From Turbatrix aceti (Eukaryota > Nematoda > Chromadorea > Rhabditida > Panagrolaimidae): DNA of 64,000 nucleotides. The position numbers and the translations under genes are program-made. The stretch is taken from the NCBI GenBank assembly GCA_963969345.1, contig OZ017767.1, forward strand, positions 6,414,739 through 6,478,738, written 5' to 3'. A model generated the notes under the pieces. It had not been told where the DNA came from, made no database searches, and worked only from the letters and a program-made list of their open reading frames with translations. How positions within the stretch are numbered: the first letter of the stretch is position 1; each line of letters opens with the position of its first letter. Shown piece by piece: positions 11,850-21,159 of this stretch.

Positions 11850-13125
11850 ATGACCGTTCCGTTGTGTCTCCCCGCTCTGGCCGCCGTGCTGATCGCGGCG
11901 TCTGCGATGTCGCTTGAAAATCTGTGCAGCAAATGCATGATTATAGGTAAGTAAGAAAAGTTTGACGGATTTTTCCAAGGATTTCAAAGAGTTGACTTTA
12001 GAACTCCAAAATGTGGATGGTGTCAAGTTCGTCGATACTGTGCGCCATGAGTTTCCAGATGTTCAGATGATCTACAGTAATGAGGAAAGCGAGAGCATGT
12101 ACTACGTGCCGGCGGCAAAATACTGGTTCATGGTTAACCCTTCGAGGACGACAACGACGACCACCACAACCACGACCACGGAGACGCCTACCACAATAGC
12201 CCCGCCACCGCTTGACTCAAAATCGACTACGCTGGAATCTCGTTTTACACCAGTGAAACAGGTGACACCGCTGGAGACAGAAGACATCAAGTCTGCCATC
12301 AAACCCCTTTTTGAAGAGCTCCACAAAAAGTTTGAACGCCTGGAAAAAGAAGTGAAAAACACTGTTGTCGAAGCTTCCATGGTCCAAAGCACACCCAAGC
12401 CGAGTCTTCCATCAACAAACGTTTCAACACCAACTGCGCGCCCGGAGAACAATCTGAACGTTCTGCCAGACGCTCCAAGTCCAATCAAAGTTGACGCCGT
12501 GGGAGACTTCTTTGAAAATTCCAAATTCCATGCCAATCGGGATAAACAACAAAGTACAACCACGACTGCCAGTGGACCCAGCAAACTTATGGACAAGCGC
12601 GGCGCTCTGATGGATGAACTAAAGACGACCCCCGAACCCTTGGCCGAGTTGGAAAATGCTTCCGAGGTCGAAAACAAGCAGGAAGAAAGTACACCCGTGG
12701 GCACCAAGCCAGATCTTCCATCAACAAGCATTTCAAAACCAATTACGCAGCTTGAGGACAAATCGAACAATCTGCCAAACGCTTCAAATCTTGGCAAACC
12801 TGACGCCGAGACAGACGCCTTTCAACGCGTTGCAAATTCAACTCTCACACCTTATGTCAGGCGGAATATTCGGTCAGAGGAGGGCAAACCGACCCATCCT
12901 ATAAGCGTGCGCGAAGCCCTGATGGAAAAACTACAAACGACTCCAAAACATATTATCAGCCGCCGGCAGGTTTCGCCAGGAACAACTACAACGAAAAAAA
13001 ACAAGCGCGAAGCCCTGATGGAAAAACTAAAGACGACGCCCAAACCCTTTGCCGAGTTGAACATCCTGTCAAAAATTTCACGGCCAAAACCCATTCCCCG
13101 TAAGAATGGCAGTAGTGCTGAATAA
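11850..13125 (+). CDS. Secreted Thr/Pro-rich protein with repeated ALMEKL motifs, copy 1
   Basis: Exons 11850-11946 and 12002-13125; 406 aa. An N-terminal signal peptide (LPALAAVLIAASAMS) is followed by ENLCSKCMII, a CxxC that resembles the start of a saposin-B-like domain. Only that fragment resembles it, so I do not call the family. Then come QNVDGVKFVDTVRHEF, a poly-Thr stretch (TTTTTTTTTETPTT), and disordered sequence with three copies of a (K/V)R(G/E)ALM(D/E)(E/K)L(K/Q)TTP motif near residues 250, 350 and 388. The composition suggests a mucin-like extracellular or matrix protein. Dibasic KR sites precede two of the motifs, so processing into peptides is possible. It is divergent from the PTP gene with 294 bp between start codons. 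AATAAA lies near 13242. Confidence 0.75.
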
Positions 13126-13478
13126 ACCACGTGAATTGACGTTCGACAAAAATGTGTTGCTATCTTTTTTTTTACTCTTTTCCTGTTATGATGTCGTGAA
13201 TCTTGTTATTTTCGTAATTGCTTCAGTTTACTAACATGAAAATAAAACATTTTTGGCGGACTCAAAAACTGGGATCTTACTTAGATGGCTACTGATCCAG
13301 CGTCAAATTTTTCGCTTGAAAATGCACAAATATGTAGTATACCGTAGTAGTTGCGTCACGAGATGCTTGCATTGTGCTGTGTCACGTTGAATGCTGCCAC
13401 GACGATTGTCATGTGATAAATTGCAGCCTTTGCATTGTAGGTTCTACAAACCAATGTCATTGAAACAAAGACGCCCGT

Positions 13479-13532
13479 GCAGGATCGGCATTGTTCTCGA
13501 TAGCGCTGATTCATGAGTGGATGCTTTATAAA
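13479..13532 (+). promoter_or_regulatory. Core promoter with TATA box, secreted Thr-rich gene copy 2
   Basis: TATAAA at 13527-13532 (context GCTTTATAAACG) lies 34 bp before the ATG. The same GCAGGATCGGCATTGT block as in copy 1 is at 13479-13494, at nearly the same distance, so the promoter was duplicated with the gene. Confidence 0.6.
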
Positions 13533-13565
13533 CGGGTCAAGCGTGAGGATCAGATCATAGTTATC

Positions 13566-14422
13566 ATGACTTCGTTCTTCCCCGCCGCAATCCTCGTTCT
13601 CGGTGCTGTGCTCCTCGCGGAGTCCGCGATATTGCCTGAAAAGCTGTGCAGCAAATGCATGATTATAGGTAAGTAAGAAAAGTTTGACGGATTTTTCCAA
13701 GGATTCCAAAGAGTTGATTTTAGAACGCCAAAATGTGGATGGTGTCAAGTTCGTCGATACTGTGCGCCATGAGTTTCCGCAGCTTGAGAACAAATCGAAA
13801 AATCTGCCAAACGCTTCAAATCTTGGCAAACCTGACGCCGAGACAGACGCTTTTCAACGCGTTGCAAATTCAACTCTCACACCTTATGTCAGGCGGAATA
13901 TTCGGTCAGAGGAGGGCAAACCGACCCATCCTATAAGCGTACGCGAAGCCCTGATGAAAAAACTACAAACGACTCCAAAACACATTATCAGCCGCCGGCA
14001 GGTTTCGCCAGGAACAACTACAACAAAAAATAACAAGCGCGAAGCCTTTCAACGCGTTGCAAATTCAACTCTCACACCGGAGTCCGCGATATTGCCTGAA
14101 AAGCTGTGCAGCAAATGCATGATTATAGGTAAGTAAGAAAAGTTTGACGGATTTTTCCAAGGATTCCAAAGAGTTGATTTTAGAACGCCAAAATGTGACG
14201 AATCCTTCATCAAGCGAATCTGATATCGAGCGGAGCTTCCTTCAACGCCGTCAAAATATCACTTCCCCTGATATGATAATGAGGCCGCCTACCACGACAA
14301 CGAACCTCCCACCGTATGCCGAGTTTGAAGAAGCTGTTAACGGCAACCGCGGGGTCAACTTGACGGATCCTTCATCAAGCAAATCCGTTCAAAATGGTTC
14401 AAAAAGGTGTTCAAAATGTTAA
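13566..14422 (+). CDS. Rearranged tandem paralogue of the secreted Thr-rich protein, copy 2
   Basis: Exons 13566-13668, 13724-14128, 14184-14422; 248 aa. Exon 1 encodes a signal peptide (FFPAAILVLGAVLLAES) and EKLCSKCMII. Compared with copy 1, a large internal deletion joins VRHEFP directly to QLENKSKN, removing the poly-Thr part. Then, after NNKREAFQRVANSTLTP, the sequence repeats the end of exon 1 (ESAILPEKLCSKCMII) together with its donor, the same 55-nt intron and the start of exon 2, making a new third exon. The two introns are almost identical. Exon 3 ends with SVQNGSKRCSKC. The frame stays open throughout, so the rearranged gene may be functional. The alternative is a chimeric pseudogene. 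Confidence 0.65.
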
Positions 14423-14607
14423 GCGGCAATTCTAACGCATGCCCGCCCCCAAAAATGGCAATATTGCTGAATAAGAAACGTGAACTAACGTGATATAACA
14501 TCGTGAATCTAGTCTTTATCGTAATTGCTTCAGTTTACTGATATACAGATAAAAAATAAATGACAAACTTGTAATTTGGGATCTCAGATGTCTGATCAAA
14601 ATTTTTG

Positions 14608-15267
14608 CTACTGATCCAGCGTTCCGAAGAGCAATCTGGCCAGCTGGACATTGACAATGTCAAAATGGCGTGTGGGAATGCGCAGATACCCCTCCCAGTT
14701 GCGTTCTCGCCACAAAACGTAGCTCACAGCCCTCGCTGCATTCGGCGAGAGCAGCAACCGACTCTCGGTGGGCACAACGTCGTCCGCGGCCACGTAGCGA
14801 TACCTCAGCACGCCCCAATCCGTGAGATAGCGCACCCTGACAACCACACAGTCGCCGTCAATGTCCACCTCGCCGATGACCCTGTCGTAGGAGCGTGTGA
14901 AGACAAACATGAGAAATACAGCGAGAGCGATGGCGCCGAGGAGAGGAATGAGTCCGGCCGGTGGATCGACCGAAAAGATGCTCGCTAGGATGAGATAAAG
15001 CACAAAAACCACGCTGCAAGCCGTGAAAAGCACTCTCGAGCGGAGGATAATGGCGTTGAGCGGCATCCATCGGTAGCGATAGATCGGCAGCCAGTCGGTT
15101 CTCGTGTCGAGCAGGTTTTGGACCGCGTCCAGGTGATCTTTCTTGGCTACGTGCCGTTTACCTGGCCAGGTAGGTTGGGCAGGAGACGTCGACGTCGCCG
15201 ACGACGACGCAGCGTAGCATACGCGGCGTCGGCGATTCGTCGGGTCTTCGTCTTCGTTGGGAGCAAT
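14608..15267 (-). CDS. TMEM186-like protein, downstream copy (5' end unresolved)
   Basis: One long exon of 220 codons, opening at an acceptor (TTTCTTAG) at 15268. The sequence DWLPIYRYRWMPLNA precedes two hydrophobic segments (ACSVVFVLYLILASIF and LLGAIALAVFLMFVF). RYLTDWGVLRYRYVAADDVVP then aligns with the conserved TMEM186 HLTFWG..VVPL region. TMEM186 is a two-TM inner-mitochondrial-membrane protein linked to complex I assembly. The first in-frame ATG (15066) would truncate the conserved segment, so an upstream exon is missing. The space to the next gene is filled by a GTTCG repeat (15270-15690). It could be a downstream operon gene opened by trans-splicing or an alternative 3' exon of the upstream copy. 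Identity with the upstream copy is low. Confidence 0.65.
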   Translation of the reverse strand: MAPNEDEDPTNRRRRVCYAASSSATSTSPAQPTWPGKRHVAKKDHLDAVQNLLDTRTDWLPIYRYRWMPLNAIILRSRVLFTACSVVFVLYLILASIFSVDPPAGLIPLLGAIALAVFLMFVFTRSYDRVIGEVDIDGDCVVVRVRYLTDWGVLRYRYVAADDVVPTESRLLLSPNAARAVSYVLWRERNWEGYLRIPTRHFDIVNVQLARLLFGTLDQ

Positions 15268-15269
15268 CT

Positions 15270-15690
15270 AAGAAATTCGAGTTTTGAAATTTTGTTCGAT
15301 CAAACAAACGCAAACATTTTTGACAGTGTTCGCAAAAAAACACGAACGAACATCAGATTTTTTTGTCACCTGACTTTTGTTCGTTTTACTTGTTCGAAAA
15401 ATTTGACGGTGCTCGCAAACAAATAGAATTAAAGAAAAATTGTATCTGTTCGCGAACGCTACACGGATGATTCCCCAACAAGGATGGCCGAACGTTCGTG
15501 TTCGTTCGCGAACAAATTCAAATTTTTGCGTTCGTGTTCGTTCGAGAACAGATTTGTTTTGTTCCAGTTCGTTCGCGAACACTGACAAAAATGTTCGCGT
15601 TCGTTTGAATTTTTGAACAAAATGTTCGTTTTCGTTCGAGAACAAAAAAACGCTGTTCGCCTATCGTTGCACGAAATAAAATCCAAGTAT
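15270..15690. repeat. GTTCG palindromic repeat, copy
   Basis: Dense in GTTCGTTCGCGAAC and CGAACGTTCG words. It holds GATGGCCGAACGTTCG near 15483 and an AAAACGCTGTTCGCCTATCG end near 15650. It lies between the two TMEM186-like genes, in presumed intron or spacer. Confidence 0.75.
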
Positions 15691-15766
15691 AAAGTCCACA
15701 GATTAAAACTGTTATCTTTCGTTTTCGCCTGTCAAAAACCCTTCAAAAATTTTTTATACTCCAATT

Positions 15767-16658
15767 CTAATCCCTTTTTTTGCTCTCCGGTAGACCCGTT
15801 GGCCTCCGCTTGATGCCACTGATATCGCCAAAAAGCTGAGTCGCGCGTTGGTCGTCGATAATATCGACGCCGCGAGTCGGGAGATACAGCGGGTTTTTTG
15901 GATCCGAGTACATTGACAACTTGACGATTTTCTCGAGACGTTTTGGGTCGGGAACGACTTCGCTGAACGGCGCGACATCGACGACGGGTGTGATGTGGTT
16001 CTTTCGAGTGCCCCAGAAGTTGAGGTACCCAAAACGAACGTATTTCCCATCCTCGGTCATGGCGATGACGCCGACGAGACGGTTGAAAGTCCGGGTAAAC
16101 CCAATCAGGGTGATGGGAGCGAGGATAGCGGCGCCGGTGGCCGTGAGGACAAAGTCGATGGGCTGCTCACCTGTCGAGTACAGGTACGCCACCCAGGGCA
16201 GGACAAGGGCACTCGCTATCGTCTGGAAGAGTTTTGCCTTGGAAACAAACGAGCACATGATAATGCCTGGAAATCGGAAAACTGGCACCCTAAAAATTGA
16301 TTTTAAAAACAATAATCAGGTTTTTTGGGTCCAAAACCAACCAGGTGTCTTTTTGGAGGGCTTCGGTGAGCTCGGTCTGGGTCATGGGTTTTTCTTCGGT
16401 CGAGCTCGATTGATGCCGCTTAAACTGCCGTATCCCAAAGCCTCCGAGTCTCGCATGGAAATCAGTGGCGTCAGATGAAACTGATCCTGTGGGGTGCCGT
16501 CGGGTGTGAATCCGGCTCCGGGCGGATATCTCAGCTGCCCGATGACGGCATTGCGAAGGCGAGAGCACGGTTGAGGCTGCCGTGGTACTCGGACCCGCGT
16601 TCCTGGTCAGAATACGCGCGGCCAGAACACCGATGCCTAATCCTTGGAACAGCGACAT
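15767..16658 (-). CDS. TMEM186 homologue (mitochondrial membrane protein)
   Basis: Exons (minus): 16658-16342 and 16289-15767; 279 aa. The N-terminal about 80 residues are Arg/Ser/Ala-rich without acid clusters, consistent with a mitochondrial presequence. The junction restores W-VPVFRFPGI, the conserved TMEM186 opening, and is followed by SKAKLFQTIASALVLPW, a second hydrophobic segment (FVLTATGAAILAPITLIGF) and VRFGYLNFWG..VVDVAPFSE. The donor is the non-canonical-looking but plausible GTTGGT, which this genome also uses in ATG9 and ZFAND4. By homology it acts in the inner membrane, where TMEM186 joins the MCIA complex I assembly machinery. Confidence 0.75.
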
Positions 16659-16734
16659 GGACTTGAAAGCCTTGAAAGATCTGAAAAATGCGTTAACAAA
16701 AAATTAGTCACGGTTCTGTTTGGAAATCTTTCAT

Positions 16735-17085
16735 AAAATTTAGCTAAAAAAAAACGGCGTTTCCAAAAACGAAGTACATATTGATCGACGTGAATTTTGA
16801 CGGAGAATCCGAGAAAAATATAAAAATACTGGGTTCCCACCTTAAAAAATGCCGAAAACCGCGTTTAAAAAAGGTCGATTTCGCAACATTAATTTCGGTA
16901 TTTTTCAAGGTGGTGATCCTATATTTTTTATTTTTTTCGATTCTCCGTCAAAATTCAAGTCGACCAATATGTACCCTGGTCTTGGATATGCCGCAGTTTT
17001 TTAGGCTACAAAGTGCCGAAAATCGTCCAAAATGAAAAAAAATACAGGCGATCGTAATCCTGCCAAATCATGTCTCAGGCAGATG
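16735..17085. repeat. Foldback repeat family 2, full copy
   Basis: Two arms of about 115 bp face each other across a roughly 35-bp spacer. The left arm begins TAGCTAAAAAAAAACGGCG and contains GTACATATTGATCGACGTG and GACGGAGAATCCGAG. The right arm is the inverted counterpart, with CTCCGTCAAAATTCAAG, GTCGACCAATATGTACC and GCCGCAGTTTTTTAGGCTA. It lies in the spacer between PGS1 and the TMEM186 homologue. It is non-coding and MITE-like. Confidence 0.8.
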
Positions 17086-17232
17086 AATTTTACGGTAAAA
17101 ACTACTTTTTGCCAAAATTTTACAGTTCCCAGCAATCTTTTGTTTCATGTACCATTCCGGGGATGCAAACCCTCTGCTTTGTCTCCCTCCACGATTCAGG
17201 CGTACTGTATCTATGATTCTTTACTCCAAAGG

Positions 17233-18938
17233 TCAGAAAAAGTTCCGAAAGAACCTCGTGAAGCCTTTGACCCAGAAAGGTACAATGTGATCGGGTTTCC
17301 TAAACGTAGCCGCGTCGATGAGCGACGAGAATTTCAGATACGCTGATTTCTCATCGGTGAGTCTCTGCTTCAGTGCTTCGTTCGTCGTCACGAGGAGGAT
17401 GTTGTTCTCGATATCTCGACCCACAGACCTGTACCCATAGTTGGAAGATCCAATTATGGTAGCTGCCTGCTGCGTGGATTTTGATTCGATCCAGATGCCT
17501 TTGCCGTGGAAGGACCAATCGGGTCGAGAGTACTCAAAAAGACGGTACGGCTTGGGTGGGTTCCTCGACGTGTACGTCTCGAAAAATCTCCTCGATACAT
17601 CGACGTAGAGCGAGGGAATGTATCCGGAAAACCCAGCGGCATTGTGAAAACCATTCGCGTCGGGACCCGCGAAGATGAAAGACATCCGATAATTTACAGA
17701 AGTAAGAATATCGGTGAGGTACTCGTCGTGGAGGTTGAAGTACCCGCTGGCTACCGTAACGTCCAAATCGTCAGCTGTGTGCCGGAAAAGTCGATTCAGA
17801 AGCTCGACTTCGTCGTTGACGTCTGCGGGGCCAAATTGAAAGAAGGGGTATAAAAGCGTGTCGGAACCCGGTCCGGGTGACGTTTTCGGAAGAGAAGTGA
17901 TCGCGGATTGTAGTCCTTCGGCTAGTCTCTGGCAAAACTCGTGTTTCACGTCTGTAAAAATAGTTTTGAGCTAATTGGTTATTTTTATGCGGGGAAAAAC
18001 AAACTCTGAAAAGGATGAGGCACGCCAGCGCCTTCGAAAACGAGTTCTCCATCGGGCAGAAGCCGAAATGACAGACCGGCAACCACGTCAAACACCTTCT
18101 GGAAAAAATCAGCGAGTTCTGGAGTACGATCGATGAGGACGTATCGATCCTGTCGATTCGTGAAATACGTATCTGACAAATTTGCTCTGAAAAAATAATT
18201 TAAAAAAAAATTAAAATTAGAGAAAATATTTAAAATTGATGTAAAAATTTTTTTTAAATATAAAAATTAGTGAAAATACCTTTTTAAATATTAAAATTAG
18301 TAAAAATATTTTTTTTATATCAAAAAAGTGAAAAAATAATTTCAAAATGTTTTTAAATACGTGAAAATAATTTCAAAAAATTAAAAAAATTACCCCGCAA
18401 TAATGACAGCATCGTCCACGACGTAAAATTTCATGTGCTGAAGACTGACGATTTCGTTGACGCGTTCAGGAAGCAGAGATTTGACGAATCCGCGAAGCTC
18501 AGGCGAGTGAAAAAAAGCGACATGGGCCCGATCGGCGACGCTCGACAGCAGAGATGCCGAACTCGCCGCCGGATGACCCCGTGTGCCCCTCAGGTAATCC
18601 AGGAGTATGCAAACAGTCGGCGGAGGATCCCTGGCAAGAGCTTCTTCGATTGCGCCAACCTTGAACAAAAAAATTGTTCGCGCGGTTATAAAAACCCTTT
18701 CAAACTCACAAGCTTTTGTTCAAGTTCGCCAGTTCCAAGATACAAACTGGATAGCACTATCCTCGTCTTTGCAGATCGTATCCGTTCCTGTAAAATCCGT
18801 AAAAATAAATCTCAAATAACTGGAAAACAAACGCAAACCTACGATTAACAAATCATAAAATTCAGTTGGTCCCTTGACGGGAATCACGTTATCCGCATCC
18901 ACGGTTAGCGACGGCCTGTCGCCGTGCAGCCAATCCAT
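17233..18938 (-). CDS. pgs1: CDP-diacylglycerol--glycerol-3-phosphate 3-phosphatidyltransferase
   Basis: Exons (minus): 18938-18843, 18787-18710, 18659-18394, 18186-18005, 17951-17233; 446 aa. This enzyme makes phosphatidylglycerol-phosphate, the committed step to cardiolipin, in mitochondria. It has the phospholipase-D fold with two HKD-type motifs: QHMKFYVVDDAVI (His near 133) and FHGKGIWI in the last exon. Family signatures also include SSLYLGTGELEQ, LLDYLRGTRG, NLSDTYFTNRQDRYV, SGYFNLHDEY and GSSNYGYRSVGRDIE, and the NFF C-terminus. There is an in-frame stop upstream of the ATG, yet the N-terminus lacks an obvious targeting peptide, so a 5' exon may be missing. Intron 3 (18187-18393) is nearly pure A/T. 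Confidence 0.95.
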
Positions 18939-19277
18939 CCAGTCAGTTTGATTGATAAATCACAGTCGCGGTCGTCGTCAGAATCAATGAACGGCGAAAT
19001 TTCGCCAGAATAAACAAGCTTGAAAAGTGCGCATGCCCTTCTGAATTTGAGCGTTGCGAGAACCCTCAACGCACGAATTTGTGCAATTGAAATTTTTTGA
19101 TTGCCAAAGATTTTCCATCATTTGTTTTGAAAATGACTTATTTGTCGTTTGCATTGCGGCCACTTGTTTCCGGCTTTATGTTGAAAATGATGGAAGTTTT
19201 ATTTAGTACACATTACAATTTTTTGATATTTTTTTACAAATTCTGGGGATATTTAGCATCACAAAAAGGAAGGCCGC
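18939..19277. other. Intergenic spacer PGS1-legumain
   Basis: 339 bp between the PGS1 start and the legumain stop, both on the minus strand. I see no ORF or repeat. It should hold the PGS1 promoter and the legumain 3' UTR. Confidence 0.5.
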
Positions 19278-20913
19278 TCACAGCACGTTGATGAAGCGGG
19301 GCCCGCCGAAGCACTCTTTGGCGAAGTAGTTGAGGATGGGTGTGGGACTGCGAGTGAACTCGCAGAGGTTGGCAAGCGGGGCGGAGAGCGTGAAGGCGAA
19401 CGGATTACGGTGGAGCGGAGCGCACTGTTTGTCAAAAGCAGTGAAGACAGTCTTGTGGCACTGAGACTCCTTGGCCTCCTTCGGGGTCTTGGACATGATG
19501 CCGGCGATGAGCCGGGGCTGCGTGATGCCGACGGCCTTGGCCGCGTTTTCGATGAATTCGGTGATGTCTTCGCGGCGTCGCATCCACTTTGTCAGGTACC
19601 GGGTGACCGTTTCTGCGTCAGCGTCCATGCTTCGCAGACGACGTTCGGCCATAAGCATCTGCACGTTGCGGCTGTCGATCGCGGATGCCGAGAGCTCAGC
19701 GAAGAAGCTGCGCTCGTCATTGACGTTTACTAAAGGCTTGTAGAGATCCTCTTTGCCCTGGTACTCAGAAACAGTCTCTTCGCGGACAGTTTTGTCGCCA
19801 AAGGTCGAAACGTGGGACTGAAGAGTTGTGTTGGTAACGGTGTCGACCTGCTTGCCGACTGTTTCGCGGAGAATGTTGTTGAGCTCGGTGTTGTGAATCC
19901 AGTTGACTGAGAATTCGTCGCCGAGACACGGCAACTTTTGCGGGTTCGTGCAATAAACGGCATATGAGCTTTCGTTGGCAGTGGCGGCTGTGATGCCGTA
20001 GACTGAAAAAAAGGGGTTTGAAGCGTTCGGGAATTCTAAACTATGTTCGCAAAGAAATTTGATTTTTCCTTTTCGCGTTCGATCGAGTTTTACAAATTTT
20101 TCATACAAGAAAACGCGTTTTTTACCCAATTTTATGTTTTTGTATAAAAATTTTTGCGTTCGTTCAACTCTTCGAAGAAAAATTAAATTGCCCGTTTTGT
20201 TCAAACAAAAAACGGCGGTTTTTGTTTAGTCCCTGTTCAAAACTCACTCTGTTCGTTGCTGTCAAGTTTCCGGAAAATAGATCCCGACTCGCAAGCTTCG
20301 ATGTAGAAAAGCAACTTCTTATACGCTTTTTTCTGGGAAAGATAAAGCAGCGCCTCATCCAGATCCTCCCGATGCAAAAATCCAGTAGGCATGCCAAGAA
20401 TGTCGAAACCGCCGTGGTCACTGTAGTACACAAAAACATGATCATCCGAGTCGCTCTCAAGCACGCGTCCAGTGCCAATGCCCTTGTTACCCGTCTTGTT
20501 GCCCTTCAGGACGTTAAGAAAAACGTCGCTGTTCACATGTTCTCCTTTGTAGTCAATCTTGACGCCGGCGTAGACGTCGCTGCCGTTGGGCGAGTTGAAA
20601 ATCTTGCCGGGATACGGGTTGAGTGGGTTGTGAGCGATATCGTCGTACATGAGGGTGACGATCTGCTCTGCCGGGACGCCGTGGTTGCGGAGCAGGTGAT
20701 AGGAGTGCGCGACGTCGGACTGGTGACGGTAGTTGTACCAGCCGTTGGAGCCGGCGATCAGGACTACCCAGATGTTTTCGACTGCATCGCTGCCGCTGAA
20801 AAAATTTTTTGGAGGTGATTAATTAATTAATTAATTAGGATAACTTACTAAATCGGAATGGCACACGTAAATGCCAAAAGACAGGCCAAAGCCATCAACG
20901 TGACTGCTTTCAT
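19278..20913 (-). CDS. lgmn: Legumain / asparaginyl endopeptidase (C13 family)
   Basis: Exons (minus): 20913-20849, 20795-20248, 20002-19278; 445 aa. A signal peptide (VTLMALACLLAFTCA) precedes the caspase-like C13 domain (WVVLIAGSNGWYNYRHQSD). The catalytic dyad is in VYYSDHGG (His about 149) and EACESGS (Cys about 190), close to the numbering in other legumains. The C-terminal prodomain follows SSYAVYCT..GDEFSVNWIHN and ends with paired Cys (KECFGG). It is a lysosomal or secreted protease cleaving after Asn/Asp and probably auto-activating. The mature enzyme should be active as all key residues are present. Intron 1 contains (TTAA)n and intron 2 a GTTCG repeat. Confidence 0.95.
20035..20245. 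repeat. GTTCG palindromic repeat, short copy
   Basis: Fills legumain intron 2. It holds CTATGTTCGCAAAGAAA, TTTTCGCGTTCGATCGAG and the AAAAAACGGCGG end typical of the family, in the orientation expected from other copies. Confidence 0.6.
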
Positions 20914-21159
20914 TGTGCAGTCTAAATTATTTTTGAAAACTTGCAACGTGTGAACAAATGAGATCAAAGTATTTCGGGAGTCTGACCCGTGTTATCGAAG
21001 ACAATGAGACCGGTGGAGCTTATTTATCAAAAATCATCGCGGGAATATATAGAAATGAGATGACGCCATCCGAACAGGTAGGCGGACGTGAGACCGACCA
21101 CGCAAAACACATGATAAGCAAGATATTTTATTTTATCTGTTCGTTGTCCCCCCGCAACC

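Noticed and set aside
12102..12797. 231-codon minus-strand ORF
   Set aside because: Antisense of the Thr-rich gene; the poly-Val stretch is simply the complement of the ACC/ACG Thr run.
15270..15690. GTTCG arrays considered as a CRISPR array or telomere-like repeat
   Set aside because: Word spacing is irregular, there are no unique equal-length spacers, and the setting is eukaryotic introns.
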